Source: Hyphomicrobiales bacterium
GTDB taxonomy: Bacteria > Pseudomonadota > Alphaproteobacteria > Rhizobiales > Aestuariivirgaceae
Reading direction: 5' to 3'
NCBI GenBank assembly: GCA_025363755.1
Contig: JANYLQ010000018.1
Span: forward strand, 1-60,809
DNA: 60,809 bases
Positions 24,845 through 34,903 of this stretch are shown piece after piece. A model generated the notes under the pieces. The model had not been told where the DNA came from. It ran no database searches and saw only the letters and a list, made by a program, of their open reading frames with translations. The position numbers and the translations under genes were made by a program. Position 1 is the first letter of the stretch. Each line of letters opens with the position of its first letter.

Positions 24845-27727
24845 GTGACTCCCCAAGACTTCATCACCAAATGGAAAGCTGTGGAATTGAAGGAGCGTTC
24901 GGCTTCGCAATCGCATTTTAATGATCTGTGCCAATTGCTCGGCGTTATCGACCCCATCACAGCAGACCCGAAAGGCGATTTCTTCACTTTTGAAAAAGGC
25001 GCATCCAAATCATCAGGTGGCGAGGGTTGGGCCGATGTGTGGAAGGAAAATTGTTTCGGCTGGGAGTATAAAGGCAAGCGCAAAGACTTGGATGCAGCCT
25101 TGGCACAGCTTCAACAATATGCGCTGGCGCTGGATAATCCGCCGCTGCTCATCGTGTCGGATATGGACCAAATCCGCATCCACACCAATTGGACCAACAC
25201 GGTCCACAAAACTTACACCATCAAACTGGATGACCTGACCGATGCAACCCACCGCGACACGTTGCGCCATGCCTTCACTGATCCGGAAAGGCTGAAGCCC
25301 GAAAAAACCCGCCAACTTCTCACCGAAGAAGCCGCCGAGCAATTTGCCAAAATCGCCCAGCGCCTGCGGGACAGGAAGCATAATGCGGAGGAGGTGGCCC
25401 ATTTTGTAAACCGCCTCGTGTTCTGCATGTTTGCCGAAGATGTGGAACTGCTGCCCAACAAAATGTTTGAGCGGATGCTCAGGCATTGCGAACAGAAGCC
25501 CGCCGATTTTGAACAACATGCCCGCATGTTGTTTGGTGCCATGAAGGCGGGCGGCATGGTGGGTTTTGAAAAAGTTGATTGGTTTAACGGCGGCCTGTTT
25601 GATAGCGACCATGCCTTCCCACTGTTGAAGCCCGATATTGAAGACCTGCTCAAAGCCGCCAAACTCGATTGGTCAGATGTTGATCCTTCGATATTGGGAA
25701 CATTGTTTGAGCGCGGGTTAGACCCTGATAAACGCAGCCAGCTTGGCGCGCATTATACTGATCGCGAAAAAATTATGATGATCGTCAATCCGGTCATTGT
25801 GGAGCCGCTGCTGGCCGAATGGGCGGAAGTGAAGGCGAAGATTGTGGAACTGTTGGACAATGCGCCCAAGGCCACGAAAACCAAATTGTTAAAAGGTGCC
25901 GAACTCACTGCCAGCACCAAGGCCAAGGCGGCGGCTGAAAAACTGCACCAGACATTTCTGGAAAAGCTGAAAGCCTTTCGCGTGTTGGACCCTGCCTGTG
26001 GCTCGGGCAACTTTCTGTATATCTCGCTGCTGGAACTCAAAAACATTGAACACCGCGTGAACTTGGAAGCCGAAGCCTTTGGGCTCACACGCGGCTTTCC
26101 CTCCATCGGGCCAGAAGCCGTGCTGGGCATTGAACTCAATGCCTATGCCGCCGAACTGGCGCGGGTTTCGGTGTGGATTGGTGAAATCCAATGGATGCGC
26201 CGCAACGGCTTCGAAGCCGCACGAAACCCAATCCTCCGTACACTGAGCAATATCGAAAACCGCGATGCTGTGCTGAATGCCAATGGCATGCGAGCGGAAT
26301 GGCCAAAGGCTGATGTGGTGGTGGGCAACCCTCCGTTTTTGGGCGGCAAGAAAGTTCTCGGAGAACTTGGAAAAGAGTATGTCACGACGCTTCGCAAAGC
26401 TTACAAAGGAACACTCCCAAACTTTTCAGATTTGGTATGCTATTGGTTTGCGAAAGCATGGGAACAAGTCAATTCTGGCTCGACAGAGAGAGTTGGTTTA
26501 GTTTCAACTAATTCAATTCGCGGTGGGTCAAACCGTGAAGCGCTCGATCCAATTGTTAAAGGCGGAAAAATTTTCAATGCTTGGGCAGACGAAGAATGGA
26601 CAGTTGATGGTGCCGCAGTACGCGTCTCTCTGATTTGTTTTGGCAAACAAACGAACGCGCGGTCGATGCTGAACGGTGCCGAAGTGAAAACGATTTTCTC
26701 TGACATTACAGCGCAAACCGCTGATTTGACACAAGCAGCCGTTCTCGATTCAAACTTCAGCGTTGCTTTCATAGGTGTCCAGAAGACTGGTCCCTTTGAT
26801 ATTGAAGGCCAATTGGCGCGTGAATGGCTTAAAGCCCCAATAAATCCAAATGGGCGGTCAAATGTCGATGTTCTCAAGCATTATGTAAATGGTATTGAGA
26901 TTGTGAGGCGTCCTCAAGATACTTGGATAATTGATTTTGGACACAACACAAATGAATCCTTTTGTGCTGAGTATGAAGCTCCGTTCGAATATTCATTGAA
27001 AACAATTAAGCCAATTCGCCTTGAAAATAGTGAAGAAGTGGCGCGACGATTCTGGTGGCGATATTGGCGCCCAAGACCTGAATACTATTCGGCCTCTGAA
27101 AAGTGCCAACGAGTGATCATCACACCGCGCGTTTCGAAACACCGTGTTTTTGTTTGGCGTCATGCGAGAGTTTTACCCGACTCCGCAGTTGTCGCCATCG
27201 CCCGCGATGATGACACCACATTTGGCATTCTTCATTCCAGCTTCCATGAGCTGTGGTCCTTGCGTATGGGAACTTTTCTCGGTGTGGGCAATGATCCACG
27301 CTACACGCCCTCCACCACCTTCGAAACCTTTCCCTTCCCCGAAGGCCTCACGCCCAATATTCCCGCCGCTTCCTATGCCGCCGACCCGCGCGCCATAAAA
27401 ATCGCCGCTGCTGCTGCTCGCCTGAATGAACTCCGCGAAAACTGGTTGAACCCGGCTGATCTGGTGAAACGCGTTCCTGAAGTGGTGGCGGGGTATCCGG
27501 ACCGCATTTTGCCCGTGAATGAAGCTGCCGCCATGGAACTGAAAAACCGCACCCTCACCAAACTTTACAACGCACGCCCCGCGTGGCTGGGCCACGCCCA
27601 CAAAGCCTTGGACGAAGCCGTAGCCGAGGCCTATGGCTGGGGCGATGATTGGCGGGCAAGCAAATTAACCGAAGACGAAATCCTCGCCCGCCTGTTTAAA
27701 CTCAACCAGACGCGCAGTTCCAAATGA
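24845..27727 (+). CDS. type IIG/IIL (MmeI-like) restriction-modification enzyme
   Basis: A 960-residue single-chain enzyme. The N-terminus has a PD-(D/E)xK nuclease site, Asp64-x9-Glu74-Tyr-Lys76 (WADVWKENCFGWEYKGK), with the same spacing as in MmeI. A helical linker follows, with LGTLFERGLDPDKRSQLGAH. The gamma-class methyltransferase has VLDPACGSGNF near residue 380 (SAM binding) and VVVGNPPFLGG near 495 (catalytic NPPF). The remaining C-terminal 400 residues carry the expected target-recognition region. All catalytic motifs look intact, so cutting and N6-adenine methylation should both be possible. No separate specificity subunit is needed. The last four bases overlap the start of a metal exporter gene, an odd partner. 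The start is just after an hppA terminator. Confidence 0.88.
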   Translation: MTPQDFITKWKAVELKERSASQSHFNDLCQLLGVIDPITADPKGDFFTFEKGASKSSGGEGWADVWKENCFGWEYKGKRKDLDAALAQLQQYALALDNPPLLIVSDMDQIRIHTNWTNTVHKTYTIKLDDLTDATHRDTLRHAFTDPERLKPEKTRQLLTEEAAEQFAKIAQRLRDRKHNAEEVAHFVNRLVFCMFAEDVELLPNKMFERMLRHCEQKPADFEQHARMLFGAMKAGGMVGFEKVDWFNGGLFDSDHAFPLLKPDIEDLLKAAKLDWSDVDPSILGTLFERGLDPDKRSQLGAHYTDREKIMMIVNPVIVEPLLAEWAEVKAKIVELLDNAPKATKTKLLKGAELTASTKAKAAAEKLHQTFLEKLKAFRVLDPACGSGNFLYISLLELKNIEHRVNLEAEAFGLTRGFPSIGPEAVLGIELNAYAAELARVSVWIGEIQWMRRNGFEAARNPILRTLSNIENRDAVLNANGMRAEWPKADVVVGNPPFLGGKKVLGELGKEYVTTLRKAYKGTLPNFSDLVCYWFAKAWEQVNSGSTERVGLVSTNSIRGGSNREALDPIVKGGKIFNAWADEEWTVDGAAVRVSLICFGKQTNARSMLNGAEVKTIFSDITAQTADLTQAAVLDSNFSVAFIGVQKTGPFDIEGQLAREWLKAPINPNGRSNVDVLKHYVNGIEIVRRPQDTWIIDFGHNTNESFCAEYEAPFEYSLKTIKPIRLENSEEVARRFWWRYWRPRPEYYSASEKCQRVIITPRVSKHRVFVWRHARVLPDSAVVAIARDDDTTFGILHSSFHELWSLRMGTFLGVGNDPRYTPSTTFETFPFPEGLTPNIPAASYAADPRAIKIAAAAARLNELRENWLNPADLVKRVPEVVAGYPDRILPVNEAAAMELKNRTLTKLYNARPAWLGHAHKALDEAVAEAYGWGDDWRASKLTEDEILARLFKLNQTRSSK

Positions 27728-28659
27728 CCGAACCCTTCAAATATAAACTCGCCCATGATCACACGCGCTATGAGCACAGCCATAATTTTGCTTTTGGCCA
27801 TGAGATTGAAAGCGAACGGCGCACGTTTTGGGTGATGCTGCTGACAGCGGCTATGACTATTATTGAAATTGGAGCAGGGTGGTTTTATCACTCTATCGCC
27901 GTGTTTGCAGATGGTTGGCATATGTCCACCCACGCGCTGGCTTTGGGCATTGGCTATTTTGCTTATCGCTTTGCCAGGCTGCACGCGAAAAACAACGCCT
28001 ACACATTTGGCACCGGAAAAATACATGCCCTTGGCAGTTATTCGAGTGCTTTGATATTGGCCTTTGTCGCGCTGTTTGTGTTTGGTCAATCCATCTGGGG
28101 CTTTATCAGCCCTGAAGTGATCGCTTATAATCAAGCCATCCCTGTGGCCATCGTTGCGCTCTGCGTCAATCTTTTGTCGATCAAGCTCTTACATGTGGGT
28201 GGCGAACATAACCACGAAGATGGACATGGCCATGAACATGACCACAACATGAAGGCCGCCTTCGCCCATGTGGTGGTGGACGCGATGACTTCAGTCTTGG
28301 CAATCGCGGCGTTGGTTGCTGGAAAATATTGGCAATGGACATGGTTGGACCCGCTAGTAGGCATAATCGGTGCCGTGATCATTGCGCAATGGGCCTATGC
28401 GCTACTTAAAAATGCCATGCAAATGTTGTTAGACATACAACCTGCAAACACCTTGATGGCAGATATAAAAAGCAGAATTGAAAATGATGGCGATAGCCAA
28501 ATTGCCGATCTTCATTTGTGGCAGGTGGCACCCGGTCGCAATGCTGCGATTATTTCCGTGATATCACATGTGCAGCGCCAACCCGATGATTATAAAATGC
28601 GCCTCAGCGGACTGGGTCTTTCGCACATCACAGTTGAGCTTAACCACTGCGCGCGGTGA
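27724..28659 (+). CDS. dmeF: cation diffusion facilitator, DmeF type
   Basis: A 311-residue CDF exporter with six membrane helices. The N-terminus is histidine-rich (HDHTRYEHSHNFAFGHEIES). Metal-site motifs are FADGWHMSTHALALGIGYFA (H/D site in helix 2) and FAHVVVDAMTSVLAIAALV (helix 5). A cytoplasmic His loop (GEHNHEDGHGHEHDHNMK) separates helices 4 and 5. A CTD follows with DLHLWQVAPGRNAAIISV. The pattern matches DmeF, which exports Co2+ and Ni2+. No RcnR/FrmR-type regulator is nearby. The ATG overlaps the restriction enzyme's stop (ATGA), so expression is coupled to it. Confidence 0.88.
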   Translation: MTEPFKYKLAHDHTRYEHSHNFAFGHEIESERRTFWVMLLTAAMTIIEIGAGWFYHSIAVFADGWHMSTHALALGIGYFAYRFARLHAKNNAYTFGTGKIHALGSYSSALILAFVALFVFGQSIWGFISPEVIAYNQAIPVAIVALCVNLLSIKLLHVGGEHNHEDGHGHEHDHNMKAAFAHVVVDAMTSVLAIAALVAGKYWQWTWLDPLVGIIGAVIIAQWAYALLKNAMQMLLDIQPANTLMADIKSRIENDGDSQIADLHLWQVAPGRNAAIISVISHVQRQPDDYKMRLSGLGLSHITVELNHCAR

Positions 28660-28802
28660 TTATTAAACTCCAACGCGAAGAAACCAATAATGCTGATCGT
28701 ATCTGAGCAGTTTAGTCTATCCAATATTTACCTCCATCGGGAGTGGAAGTTGTTTCAAGGTTTGTATTGCAAAAGCGGTTCAAGAAAGAACGGCCAGTTA
28801 GT

Positions 28803-29294
28803 TTAGAACTTACGTTTCAGCATACTATCACCACCACCCACACCTGGTGTGGCCGAGCCGAGTGAATGAAGCAATTCCTGCAATAATGTAAGTTCAGAAC
28901 CCGTAACAGGCGTTTTTCGTGAATTAATATCAATGACTCGTCCATCTTGCAGGCCATATTGAGCGGTAGATGTAACTTGATCACTCTTATTAAAGCGTAT
29001 GGCTATCACCTCGCGGCTGGTTTCAACCGGGGTTAAAAACGATCTCGATTCCGTTGTGCTAGTGATGTAGTAATAGCTATCGCCTTGGAAATTGACCGAC
29101 GCTGTTGTGGAGGGCGAGCCCAATATGCCTTCAACTTCAGATTTGGCCATGCCCTCTGAGACTTGTGCAAAGGCACCTGCTTTGGGGTAATAGCCACGGT
29201 GGTTGATCTGTGGCGTACAAGCCGCCATAAGGCTGGTCACCAAACCAACCATCAACAATTGAGAAGCTATGCCGCTCTGCTTAAAACCCATCAT
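28803..29294 (-). CDS. bamE: outer-membrane assembly factor BamE
   Basis: A 163-residue lipoprotein of the BAM complex that inserts beta-barrel proteins. The lipobox is TSLMAAC (Cys at about residue 26). The SmpA/OmlA domain follows: VSEGMAKSEVEGILGSPSTT, then DSYYYITSTTE, and VIAIRFNKSDQVTSTAQYGL. The C-terminal tail (GSATPGVGGGDSMLKRKF) is of the alphaproteobacterial form. It is divergent from the ubiquinol-cytochrome c chaperone gene, the normal arrangement in Hyphomicrobiales. Confidence 0.92.
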   Translation of the reverse strand: MMGFKQSGIASQLLMVGLVTSLMAACTPQINHRGYYPKAGAFAQVSEGMAKSEVEGILGSPSTTASVNFQGDSYYYITSTTESRSFLTPVETSREVIAIRFNKSDQVTSTAQYGLQDGRVIDINSRKTPVTGSELTLLQELLHSLGSATPGVGGGDSMLKRKF

Positions 29295-29363
29295 GACCGA
29301 ATCTTACATCCAAACCAAAAATTATGAAGCCTTTTGCCCCGATAACGCGAGAGGGGCAAGCTG

Positions 29364-29861
29364 ATGATTTTGAACAAGCTATTTGCGAGAAAACCAACTG
29401 CGGCCCAGCGTCTCTATGTGGCGATTGTGGCAGGCGCACGGCAGGAAAAGTTTTATGCAGAAATGGATGTGCCCGATACTTTAGATGGCCGTTTTGATAT
29501 GATCGTGTTGCATATGTTTTTGGTGCTTGATCGCTTGCGGGGTGAGGCCGCTGATATGGGCCAGCAACTGACCGATACGTTTTTCAAGGATTTGGACCGG
29601 ACATTGCGCGAAATGGGAATTGGCGATTTGTCTGTGGCAAAGAAAATCCGGCCCATGGCTGAGGCATTTGCAGGGCGGATTAAAGCTTATGCAACAGCGT
29701 CAGAAGAAGGCGTTCTCGTTGAAGCTCTAAAACGCAATGTTTATGGTGGTGCAGCAAATCCGAAAGCATCTGATTTGGCGCAATGGATGCAGAGTGCCAA
29801 AACGAAGTTAAGTTCAATGCCAACAAAATCTATTGTGGACGGAGAGTTGGGCCTAGAATGA
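29364..29861 (+). CDS. ubiquinol-cytochrome c chaperone family protein
   Basis: A 165-residue soluble protein of the Cbp3/UQCC1-like family, which in mitochondria helps make cytochrome b for complex III. Characteristic sequence is AQRLYVAIVAGARQEKFYAE, VPDTLDGRFDMIVLHMFLVL and FFKDLDRTLREMGIGDLSVA, then YGGA near the C-terminus. The bacterial role is inferred from the family. Its stop overlaps the next start (ATGA at 29858), giving tight coupling to the YceD-like gene. Confidence 0.9.
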   Translation: MILNKLFARKPTAAQRLYVAIVAGARQEKFYAEMDVPDTLDGRFDMIVLHMFLVLDRLRGEAADMGQQLTDTFFKDLDRTLREMGIGDLSVAKKIRPMAEAFAGRIKAYATASEEGVLVEALKRNVYGGAANPKASDLAQWMQSAKTKLSSMPTKSIVDGELGLE

Positions 29862-30397
29862 GCAAGGTTAAGTCACCAAAGACTGAATTTTCCCGACCAC
29901 TCATTGTCGACCGCGTGCCGCGTAAGGGCAGCCACGAAGTTTTTGCAGCTGAAGAGGCTGAGTGCAAAGCCTTGGCAGTGCGTTTTGATCTGCCTGCTAT
30001 TCATTCATTGAAGGCACATTTGATAGCTACGCCCTGGCGCGGTGGCGGATTGAAGGTGACAGGTGATTTCACAGCTGATTTGGAGCAAGTGTCGGTGGTC
30101 AGCCTTGAACCTTTTCGCCAGACTTACACATATGAAGTTGAACGCTATTTCCTGCCACCGAAAATTGCCATCGATGGCATTGAGGAAGATGCCGAAATCA
30201 TTGACAATGGCGAAGTGGATTTGGGTGAATTGGTGGCTGAAAATTTGAGTCTGGAGCTTGACCCCTATCCACGGAAAAAAGGCGAGGAGTTTGCGGATTA
30301 CGAGGAATTGGATGAGGTCTCAGAAAGCGAGCCCGCAAGACCCTCGCCCTTCGCCAATTTGATAAAATTGGACAAAAACCACAAAAAGCCGACTTGA
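29858..30397 (+). CDS. DUF177 / YceD-family protein
   Basis: A 179-residue protein of the YceD family, linked to 23S rRNA accumulation or processing in other bacteria. Features are [20 protein letters not shown], a central [20 protein letters not shown], and the acidic [20 protein letters not shown] with LDPYPRKKG. The family's cysteine pair is not present (the C-x2-C positions are replaced), as often in alphaproteobacteria. The ATG at 29858 overlaps the previous stop; a longer frame from 29783 has no support. It precedes plsX by 82 bases. Confidence 0.9.
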   Translation: MSKVKSPKTEFSRPLIVDRVPRKGSHEVFAAEEAECKALAVRFDLPAIHSLKAHLIATPWRGGGLKVTGDFTADLEQVSVVSLEPFRQTYTYEVERYFLPPKIAIDGIEEDAEIIDNGEVDLGELVAENLSLELDPYPRKKGEEFADYEELDEVSESEPARPSPFANLIKLDKNHKKPT

Positions 30398-30479
30398 ATT
30401 TAGATGTTGTTTCAAGCCCACAAGGCTTTATCTTGGGGTTGGCGCAGTTGAAGCAACAGAATCGGATTTTATCAGTCAA

Positions 30480-31529
30480 ATGTTAGAAAAACAAACCCTC
30501 GCCCTTGATGCGATGGGCGGTGACTTGGGGCCAGAAGTGGTTATTCCGGGTGCTGCCTTGGCAGCATTGCGCCATCCGGGTTTGCAATTCATTTTATTTG
30601 GCGACCAAGCCAAGATGAAGCCTTGGCTCGACAAATATCCTAAACTCGCCGCTGTAGCCCAGATGCGGCATGCGGATGTTTCTGTGGCGATGGATGAAAA
30701 ACCCAGCCAAGCATTGCGCCGTGGTCGTAACAAAAGCGGCATGTGGTTTGCTATTGATGCTGTGCATAAGGGCGAGGCCCATGCTGTGGTTTCTGCAGGC
30801 AATACGGGTGCTTTGATGGCAATGTCGCGGTTTATTTTGCGCACATTACCCGGCATTGAGCGCCCCGCCATTGCCGCAGTTTGGCCCACCACGCGCGGTG
30901 AAAGCGTGGTGCTGGATGTGGGAGCGACTGTTGGAGCTGACTCACGCCAACTTTTGGAATTTGCAATTATGGGCGAAGCCATGGCGAGTTGTCTGTTTGG
31001 CATTGAACACCCGACGGTCGGACTACTGAACATTGGCGTCGAAGAAGTTAAAGGCAACGAGGACGTGAAAGAAGCTGGCCGATTGTTGCGCGAACTTAAG
31101 CTGCCATTGCAATATGCGGGCTTTGTTGAGGGTGACGACATTGGTAAAGGCAAGGTGGATGTTGTGGTGACCGAAGGTTTTACTGGCAATGTGGCCCTCA
31201 AGACCGCTGAGGGAACAGCCAAGCAGATTACCACGTTTTTGAAAGCCGCACTGAATTCGACGATTGTAACAAAGCTCGGTGCCTTTTTGGCCAGCGGGGC
31301 CTTTGATGCTTTGCGTGAACGTTTAGACCCACGCAAACACAATGGCGGCGTGTTTTTAGGGCTGAATGGCGTAGTGGTCAAAAGCCATGGTGGCACTGAT
31401 GCTTTAGGCTTTGCAACGGCCATTGATGTGGCAGTCGATATGGTAAAAAATGGTTTGGTCGCGCGGATTGCTTCAGATCTCGCTGAAGTAAACGCATTGT
31501 TGCCGCAACAAGCGCAAGCGGCGGAGTAA
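30480..31529 (+). CDS. plsX: phosphate acyltransferase PlsX
   Basis: A 349-residue enzyme that converts acyl-ACP to acyl-phosphate for phospholipid synthesis. Family signatures are [20 protein letters not shown] at the N-terminus, [60 protein letters not shown] and the C-terminal [20 protein letters not shown]. It is followed after eight bases by fabH; plsX-fabH-ihfA-merR is the standard alphaproteobacterial order. The ribosome-binding site is weak. Confidence 0.97.
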   Translation: MLEKQTLALDAMGGDLGPEVVIPGAALAALRHPGLQFILFGDQAKMKPWLDKYPKLAAVAQMRHADVSVAMDEKPSQALRRGRNKSGMWFAIDAVHKGEAHAVVSAGNTGALMAMSRFILRTLPGIERPAIAAVWPTTRGESVVLDVGATVGADSRQLLEFAIMGEAMASCLFGIEHPTVGLLNIGVEEVKGNEDVKEAGRLLRELKLPLQYAGFVEGDDIGKGKVDVVVTEGFTGNVALKTAEGTAKQITTFLKAALNSTIVTKLGAFLASGAFDALRERLDPRKHNGGVFLGLNGVVVKSHGGTDALGFATAIDVAVDMVKNGLVARIASDLAEVNALLPQQAQAAE

Positions 31530-31537
31530 TTTTCCTG

Positions 31538-32509
31538 ATGATGAGAAGTGTGATCAAAGGTGTGGGTACTTCGCTGCCCGCACGCGTTATGACCAACGCC
31601 GATATCAGCAAGATCGTTGATACGAGTCATGAATGGATCGTTGAGCGCACTGGTATTCATGCGCGCCACATTGCAGGCGAAGGCGAGACGACGCGCAGCC
31701 TTGCTGTTGCGGCCTGTCGCAAAGCCCTGGATGATGCGGGCATGAGCGCAGCAGATATTGATTTGATCATTCTGGCGACGTCAACACCTGACAACACATT
31801 CCCTGCGACGGCAACGATGGTGCAGGCAGATTTAGGTATTACACGTGGCGCTGCATTTGATTTGCAGGCTGTTTGCTCTGGTTTTGTTTACGCGCTTTCA
31901 ACGGCTGACGCGATGATCAAAGCAGGGCAAGCCAAAGGTGTTTTGGTGATTGGCTCTGAAACGTTTTCTCGCATTCTTGATTGGACTGATCGCACGACCT
32001 GTGTGCTGTTTGGCGACGGAGCAGGCGCTTTTGTCCTAAGCGCAGAGCAAGGAAAGGGCGATAACAAAGATCGCGGTATTCTTGGTTCGAATCTGAGGTC
32101 TGACGGCCGCTACAATGATAAGCTTTACGTTGACGGCGGGCCGTCGACAACTAAAACTGTCGGTTACCTTCGGATGCAAGGCCGAGAGGTTTTTAAACAC
32201 GCGGTGACGAATCTTTCTTCAGTTGTTGAAGACGTGCTGATCGATGCAAAGATAAGTGCATCTGAGATTGATTGGTTTGTGCCGCATCAAGCCAATCGCC
32301 GCATTCTGGAAGGCGTGGCCAAAAAACTTGGCATCGATGAAGCGAAAATCGTGATGACACTGGCACATCACGGTAACACCTCTGCAGCGTCAATTCCACT
32401 TGCGTTCGACGCAGCATTGAAAGATGGTCGGATCAAGCGAGGTCAACTGATTTTGATGGAAGCAATGGGCGGCGGATTTACTTGGGGTGCCACCCTTGCG
32501 CGCTATTAA
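31538..32509 (+). CDS. fabH: beta-ketoacyl-ACP synthase III (FabH)
   Basis: A 323-residue thiolase-fold enzyme that starts type II fatty-acid synthesis by condensing acetyl-CoA with malonyl-ACP. The catalytic triad is complete: Cys113 ([13 protein letters not shown]), His250 ([10 protein letters not shown]) and Asn280 ([14 protein letters not shown]). N-terminal [13 protein letters not shown] and C-terminal [13 protein letters not shown] are typical. Two ATGs in a row make the exact start uncertain by one codon. Confidence 0.97.
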   Translation: MMRSVIKGVGTSLPARVMTNADISKIVDTSHEWIVERTGIHARHIAGEGETTRSLAVAACRKALDDAGMSAADIDLIILATSTPDNTFPATATMVQADLGITRGAAFDLQAVCSGFVYALSTADAMIKAGQAKGVLVIGSETFSRILDWTDRTTCVLFGDGAGAFVLSAEQGKGDNKDRGILGSNLRSDGRYNDKLYVDGGPSTTKTVGYLRMQGREVFKHAVTNLSSVVEDVLIDAKISASEIDWFVPHQANRRILEGVAKKLGIDEAKIVMTLAHHGNTSAASIPLAFDAALKDGRIKRGQLILMEAMGGGFTWGATLARY

Positions 32510-32599
32510 GAGTTGCGCTTAAGTTATTGAGAAGATAGACTGTTAGCTTGACCATGGCGCCCTTCAGCGTTATGAGTCGTCAAAACTGTAGGGGGTTGT

Positions 32600-32911
32600 A
32601 TGAGTGGTAAGACTCTCACGCGTGCTGATCTAACCGAAGTGGTGCACAGGGATATTGGCCTGTCGCGGACGGAATCAGCTGATATGGTCAATACTGTTTT
32701 GGATTTGGTGGCTGACTCGTTGGTTTCTGGCCATTCAGTTAAGCTTTCCTCGTTTGGAACATTTATGGTGCGCAGCAAACGCGAGCGCATGGGCCGAAAT
32801 CCAAAGACGGGTGAAGAGGTTCCAATTACACCGCGCCGCGTTTTGGTGTTCAGGCCAAGCCAGATCATGAAAAACATCATCAACGGCGAGGAACCGGGCG
32901 ACGTCGATTGA
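32600..32911 (+). CDS. ihfA: integration host factor alpha subunit
   Basis: A 103-residue DNA-bending protein, one half of IHF. Recognised by [40 protein letters not shown] and [20 protein letters not shown], which includes the beta-arm that enters the minor groove (GRNPKTGE with the intercalating proline). IHF and HU subunits are alike; the length, the GLSRTES helix and position after fabH point to IhfA. A GGGGG-type ribosome-binding site precedes the ATG. Confidence 0.95.
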   Translation: MSGKTLTRADLTEVVHRDIGLSRTESADMVNTVLDLVADSLVSGHSVKLSSFGTFMVRSKRERMGRNPKTGEEVPITPRRVLVFRPSQIMKNIINGEEPGDVD

Positions 32912-32935
32912 TATTGATTCACGGGGGCAGGAGCT

Positions 32936-33430
32936 TTGAGTTTGGAAAAATCACCAGACGCGTTTCGAACAATTAGTGAGGCAGCTGAGGAACTGACGGT
33001 TCCGCAGCATGTTCTGCGCTTTTGGGAAACACGTTTCACACAAATTAAGCCCATGAAACGGGCTGGCGGCAGGCGCTATTATCGTCCAGCTGATATTGAA
33101 TTGCTCAAAGGCATTCACACGCTTCTATATTCTCAAGGCTACACTATTCGCGGTGTGCAGCGCATTCTGAAAGAGGAAGGCGGGGCCTATGTCGTGGGCA
33201 TTGGCCGCGGTGAAGTTATGCCGCGCAAGGGTGACGCTGCGCGCGAGGGTGCTCCACCGCCGGGCACAGCCAAAGCTGCACCACGCATCGGCAAAGCTCC
33301 ATTGGCACGGCCAATTGATGAAGCACCGAAGATTATTCATAAGCTTTCATCGGTTCAATCTGACGCTCTAAAAGCTGCGCTGAGGGATTTGACAGACGCC
33401 CGTAAAATGCTTGATCCACTTGATCGGTAA
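32936..33430 (+). CDS. MerR-family transcriptional regulator
   Basis: A 164-residue regulator with an N-terminal MerR winged helix: [74 protein letters not shown]. The C-terminal half is a low-complexity linker and a short helix ([19 protein letters not shown]) with no effector-binding domain. This short type always follows ihfA in Hyphomicrobiales; its targets are not established as far as I know. The start appears to be TTG at 32936 with GGAG a few bases upstream. Confidence 0.88.
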   Translation: MSLEKSPDAFRTISEAAEELTVPQHVLRFWETRFTQIKPMKRAGGRRYYRPADIELLKGIHTLLYSQGYTIRGVQRILKEEGGAYVVGIGRGEVMPRKGDAAREGAPPPGTAKAAPRIGKAPLARPIDEAPKIIHKLSSVQSDALKAALRDLTDARKMLDPLDR

Positions 33431-33454
33431 ATCGATCATGCGCAGTTTGCGCCG

Positions 33455-34762
33455 ATGACTCTCGGAAAAATGATTCAGTTGGCCTTGGGCAGCGTGGGTT
33501 CACGTTTAGCCGGAGCAGGGATCAGCCTGATAACCCAACTGGTTTTAACACGCAGCTTTGCGCCGACAGATGTGGGCGTTATTTTTCTGGCCATGTCGAT
33601 GGCAGCCATTTTCAGTTTGATTGTTTCGGCTGGCTATCCATCATTATCACTTACTCAACTCCCGCGCTTTCAAGCGCTTGGACTTAACAAATTGATTGCA
33701 GCATTTCACGGCGCGTTCTTGAGAGATTTCGCTGCAGTGACCCTGATACTGTTTGTAATCATCGGGACTGTTGTTTTGCTGGTACCGATTAATCCAGGAT
33801 TGAGAACCGCACTTGTTTTTGGATGCCTGTCGGCAATTCCGTCTGGTTTGATGCGGTATAATGGATCGCTGGCCAACACATTGCGGCGTTATAAATTAGC
33901 CTTTTTACCGGACTTTATTTTTAGACCGGGTTTGTTTTTTTTATACATCGGGGGTGCATTTTTTCTCGGGTATCGGCTTTCGCTTACCCATGTGCTTTGG
34001 GCATTCATTGCGTCCAATACAATCGTTGCCGCAGTATGGGCTCTCATGATGGGGCAAGATGGATTAAGGTTCAGTCATTGGTTTGGCGCACGGCCACGAT
34101 TGACTGCTGCATTGCGTGGAAAATTATTGGCTCTGTCAATTGTCGCAGCCGTCACAACGCTATTTGCAGACGTCGTTACGCTGATTGGGGGTTTTCTATT
34201 GCCTCATGATGAAGTGGCTTTGCTTGGTCTCACCATCCGTCTCGCAAGCCTTGCTGGCTTCGTGATCCAGGCATCGCAGCAATTTGTCTTGAGCGATTTG
34301 ACCCACGCCATAACAGTGCATGACTCAAAAGCTGCAAATTCTATTTTGATGCGCATGAATTTAGTGACGATCGCAACGGTCATCGGCGCTCTCGTCGCGG
34401 CAATTTTGTTTGGCCGATGTTTCTTGAGTTTCTTCGGCACTGTTTATGCCGAAGGCCACTGGCTTTTGGTGCTGTTTATTGTTGGCCAAGCGGTTCGTGC
34501 CGTAAGCGGCATGAACCAACACATGCTTTCAATTGGTGGCTATCAAGTACGCTCGGCTATGGCTTGCGTGATTGGTGTGGCTATTCTGATTGTAACTTGG
34601 CTGATTTTTCAACCGATGTTTGGCATACTTGGCGTCGGACTGGCGGTCATCGCGGCCGAACTCTGCTGGGGTTTGATCGTCGGCAATGAAACCCAAAAAC
34701 TGACGGGGCGCAGGGGCGACATGCTGTGGCTCATTGGTAAAAATGTGAATGCCAAGCTTTAA
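33455..34762 (+). CDS. polysaccharide flippase/MATE-like membrane protein
   Basis: A 435-residue protein with about twelve hydrophobic helices and the MOP-superfamily (Wzx-like) layout. It begins [20 protein letters not shown] with [20 protein letters not shown], the first two helices in which an Arg and a Thr line the lumen. Later parts include [20 protein letters not shown]. Such proteins move lipid-linked sugar units or similar large molecules across the inner membrane. It starts 24 bases after the merR-type gene but points towards, and ends 44 bases before, tRNA-Pro; the main polysaccharide cluster is on the other strand beyond it. It is a second flippase beside 35699-37054. Confidence 0.8.
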   Translation: MTLGKMIQLALGSVGSRLAGAGISLITQLVLTRSFAPTDVGVIFLAMSMAAIFSLIVSAGYPSLSLTQLPRFQALGLNKLIAAFHGAFLRDFAAVTLILFVIIGTVVLLVPINPGLRTALVFGCLSAIPSGLMRYNGSLANTLRRYKLAFLPDFIFRPGLFFLYIGGAFFLGYRLSLTHVLWAFIASNTIVAAVWALMMGQDGLRFSHWFGARPRLTAALRGKLLALSIVAAVTTLFADVVTLIGGFLLPHDEVALLGLTIRLASLAGFVIQASQQFVLSDLTHAITVHDSKAANSILMRMNLVTIATVIGALVAAILFGRCFLSFFGTVYAEGHWLLVLFIVGQAVRAVSGMNQHMLSIGGYQVRSAMACVIGVAILIVTWLIFQPMFGILGVGLAVIAAELCWGLIVGNETQKLTGRRGDMLWLIGKNVNAKL

Positions 34763-34806
34763 GCTTGGCGTTTGCGATGAGGAATGCTACATGCGGAGCT
34801 TCAAGT

Positions 34807-34883
34807 CGGAGCGTAGCGCAGCCCGGTAGCGCACTAGTCTGGGGGACTAGGGGTCGCAGGTTCGAATCCTGTCGCTCCGACCA
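34807..34883 (+). tRNA. tRNA-Pro (anticodon GGG)
   Basis: Cloverleaf by hand: acceptor CGGAGCG (34807-34813) pairs with CGCTCCG (34873-34879). The anticodon stem is CTAGT/ACTAG with loop CTGGGGG (anticodon GGG at 34841-34843). The T-arm carries TTCGAAT, then discriminator A and an encoded CCA (34881-34883). It reads CCC and CCU codons. A terminator-like hairpin with a T-run follows. Confidence 0.95.
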
Positions 34884-34903
34884 ATCTTCGCCAAAGCGAA
34901 GGA

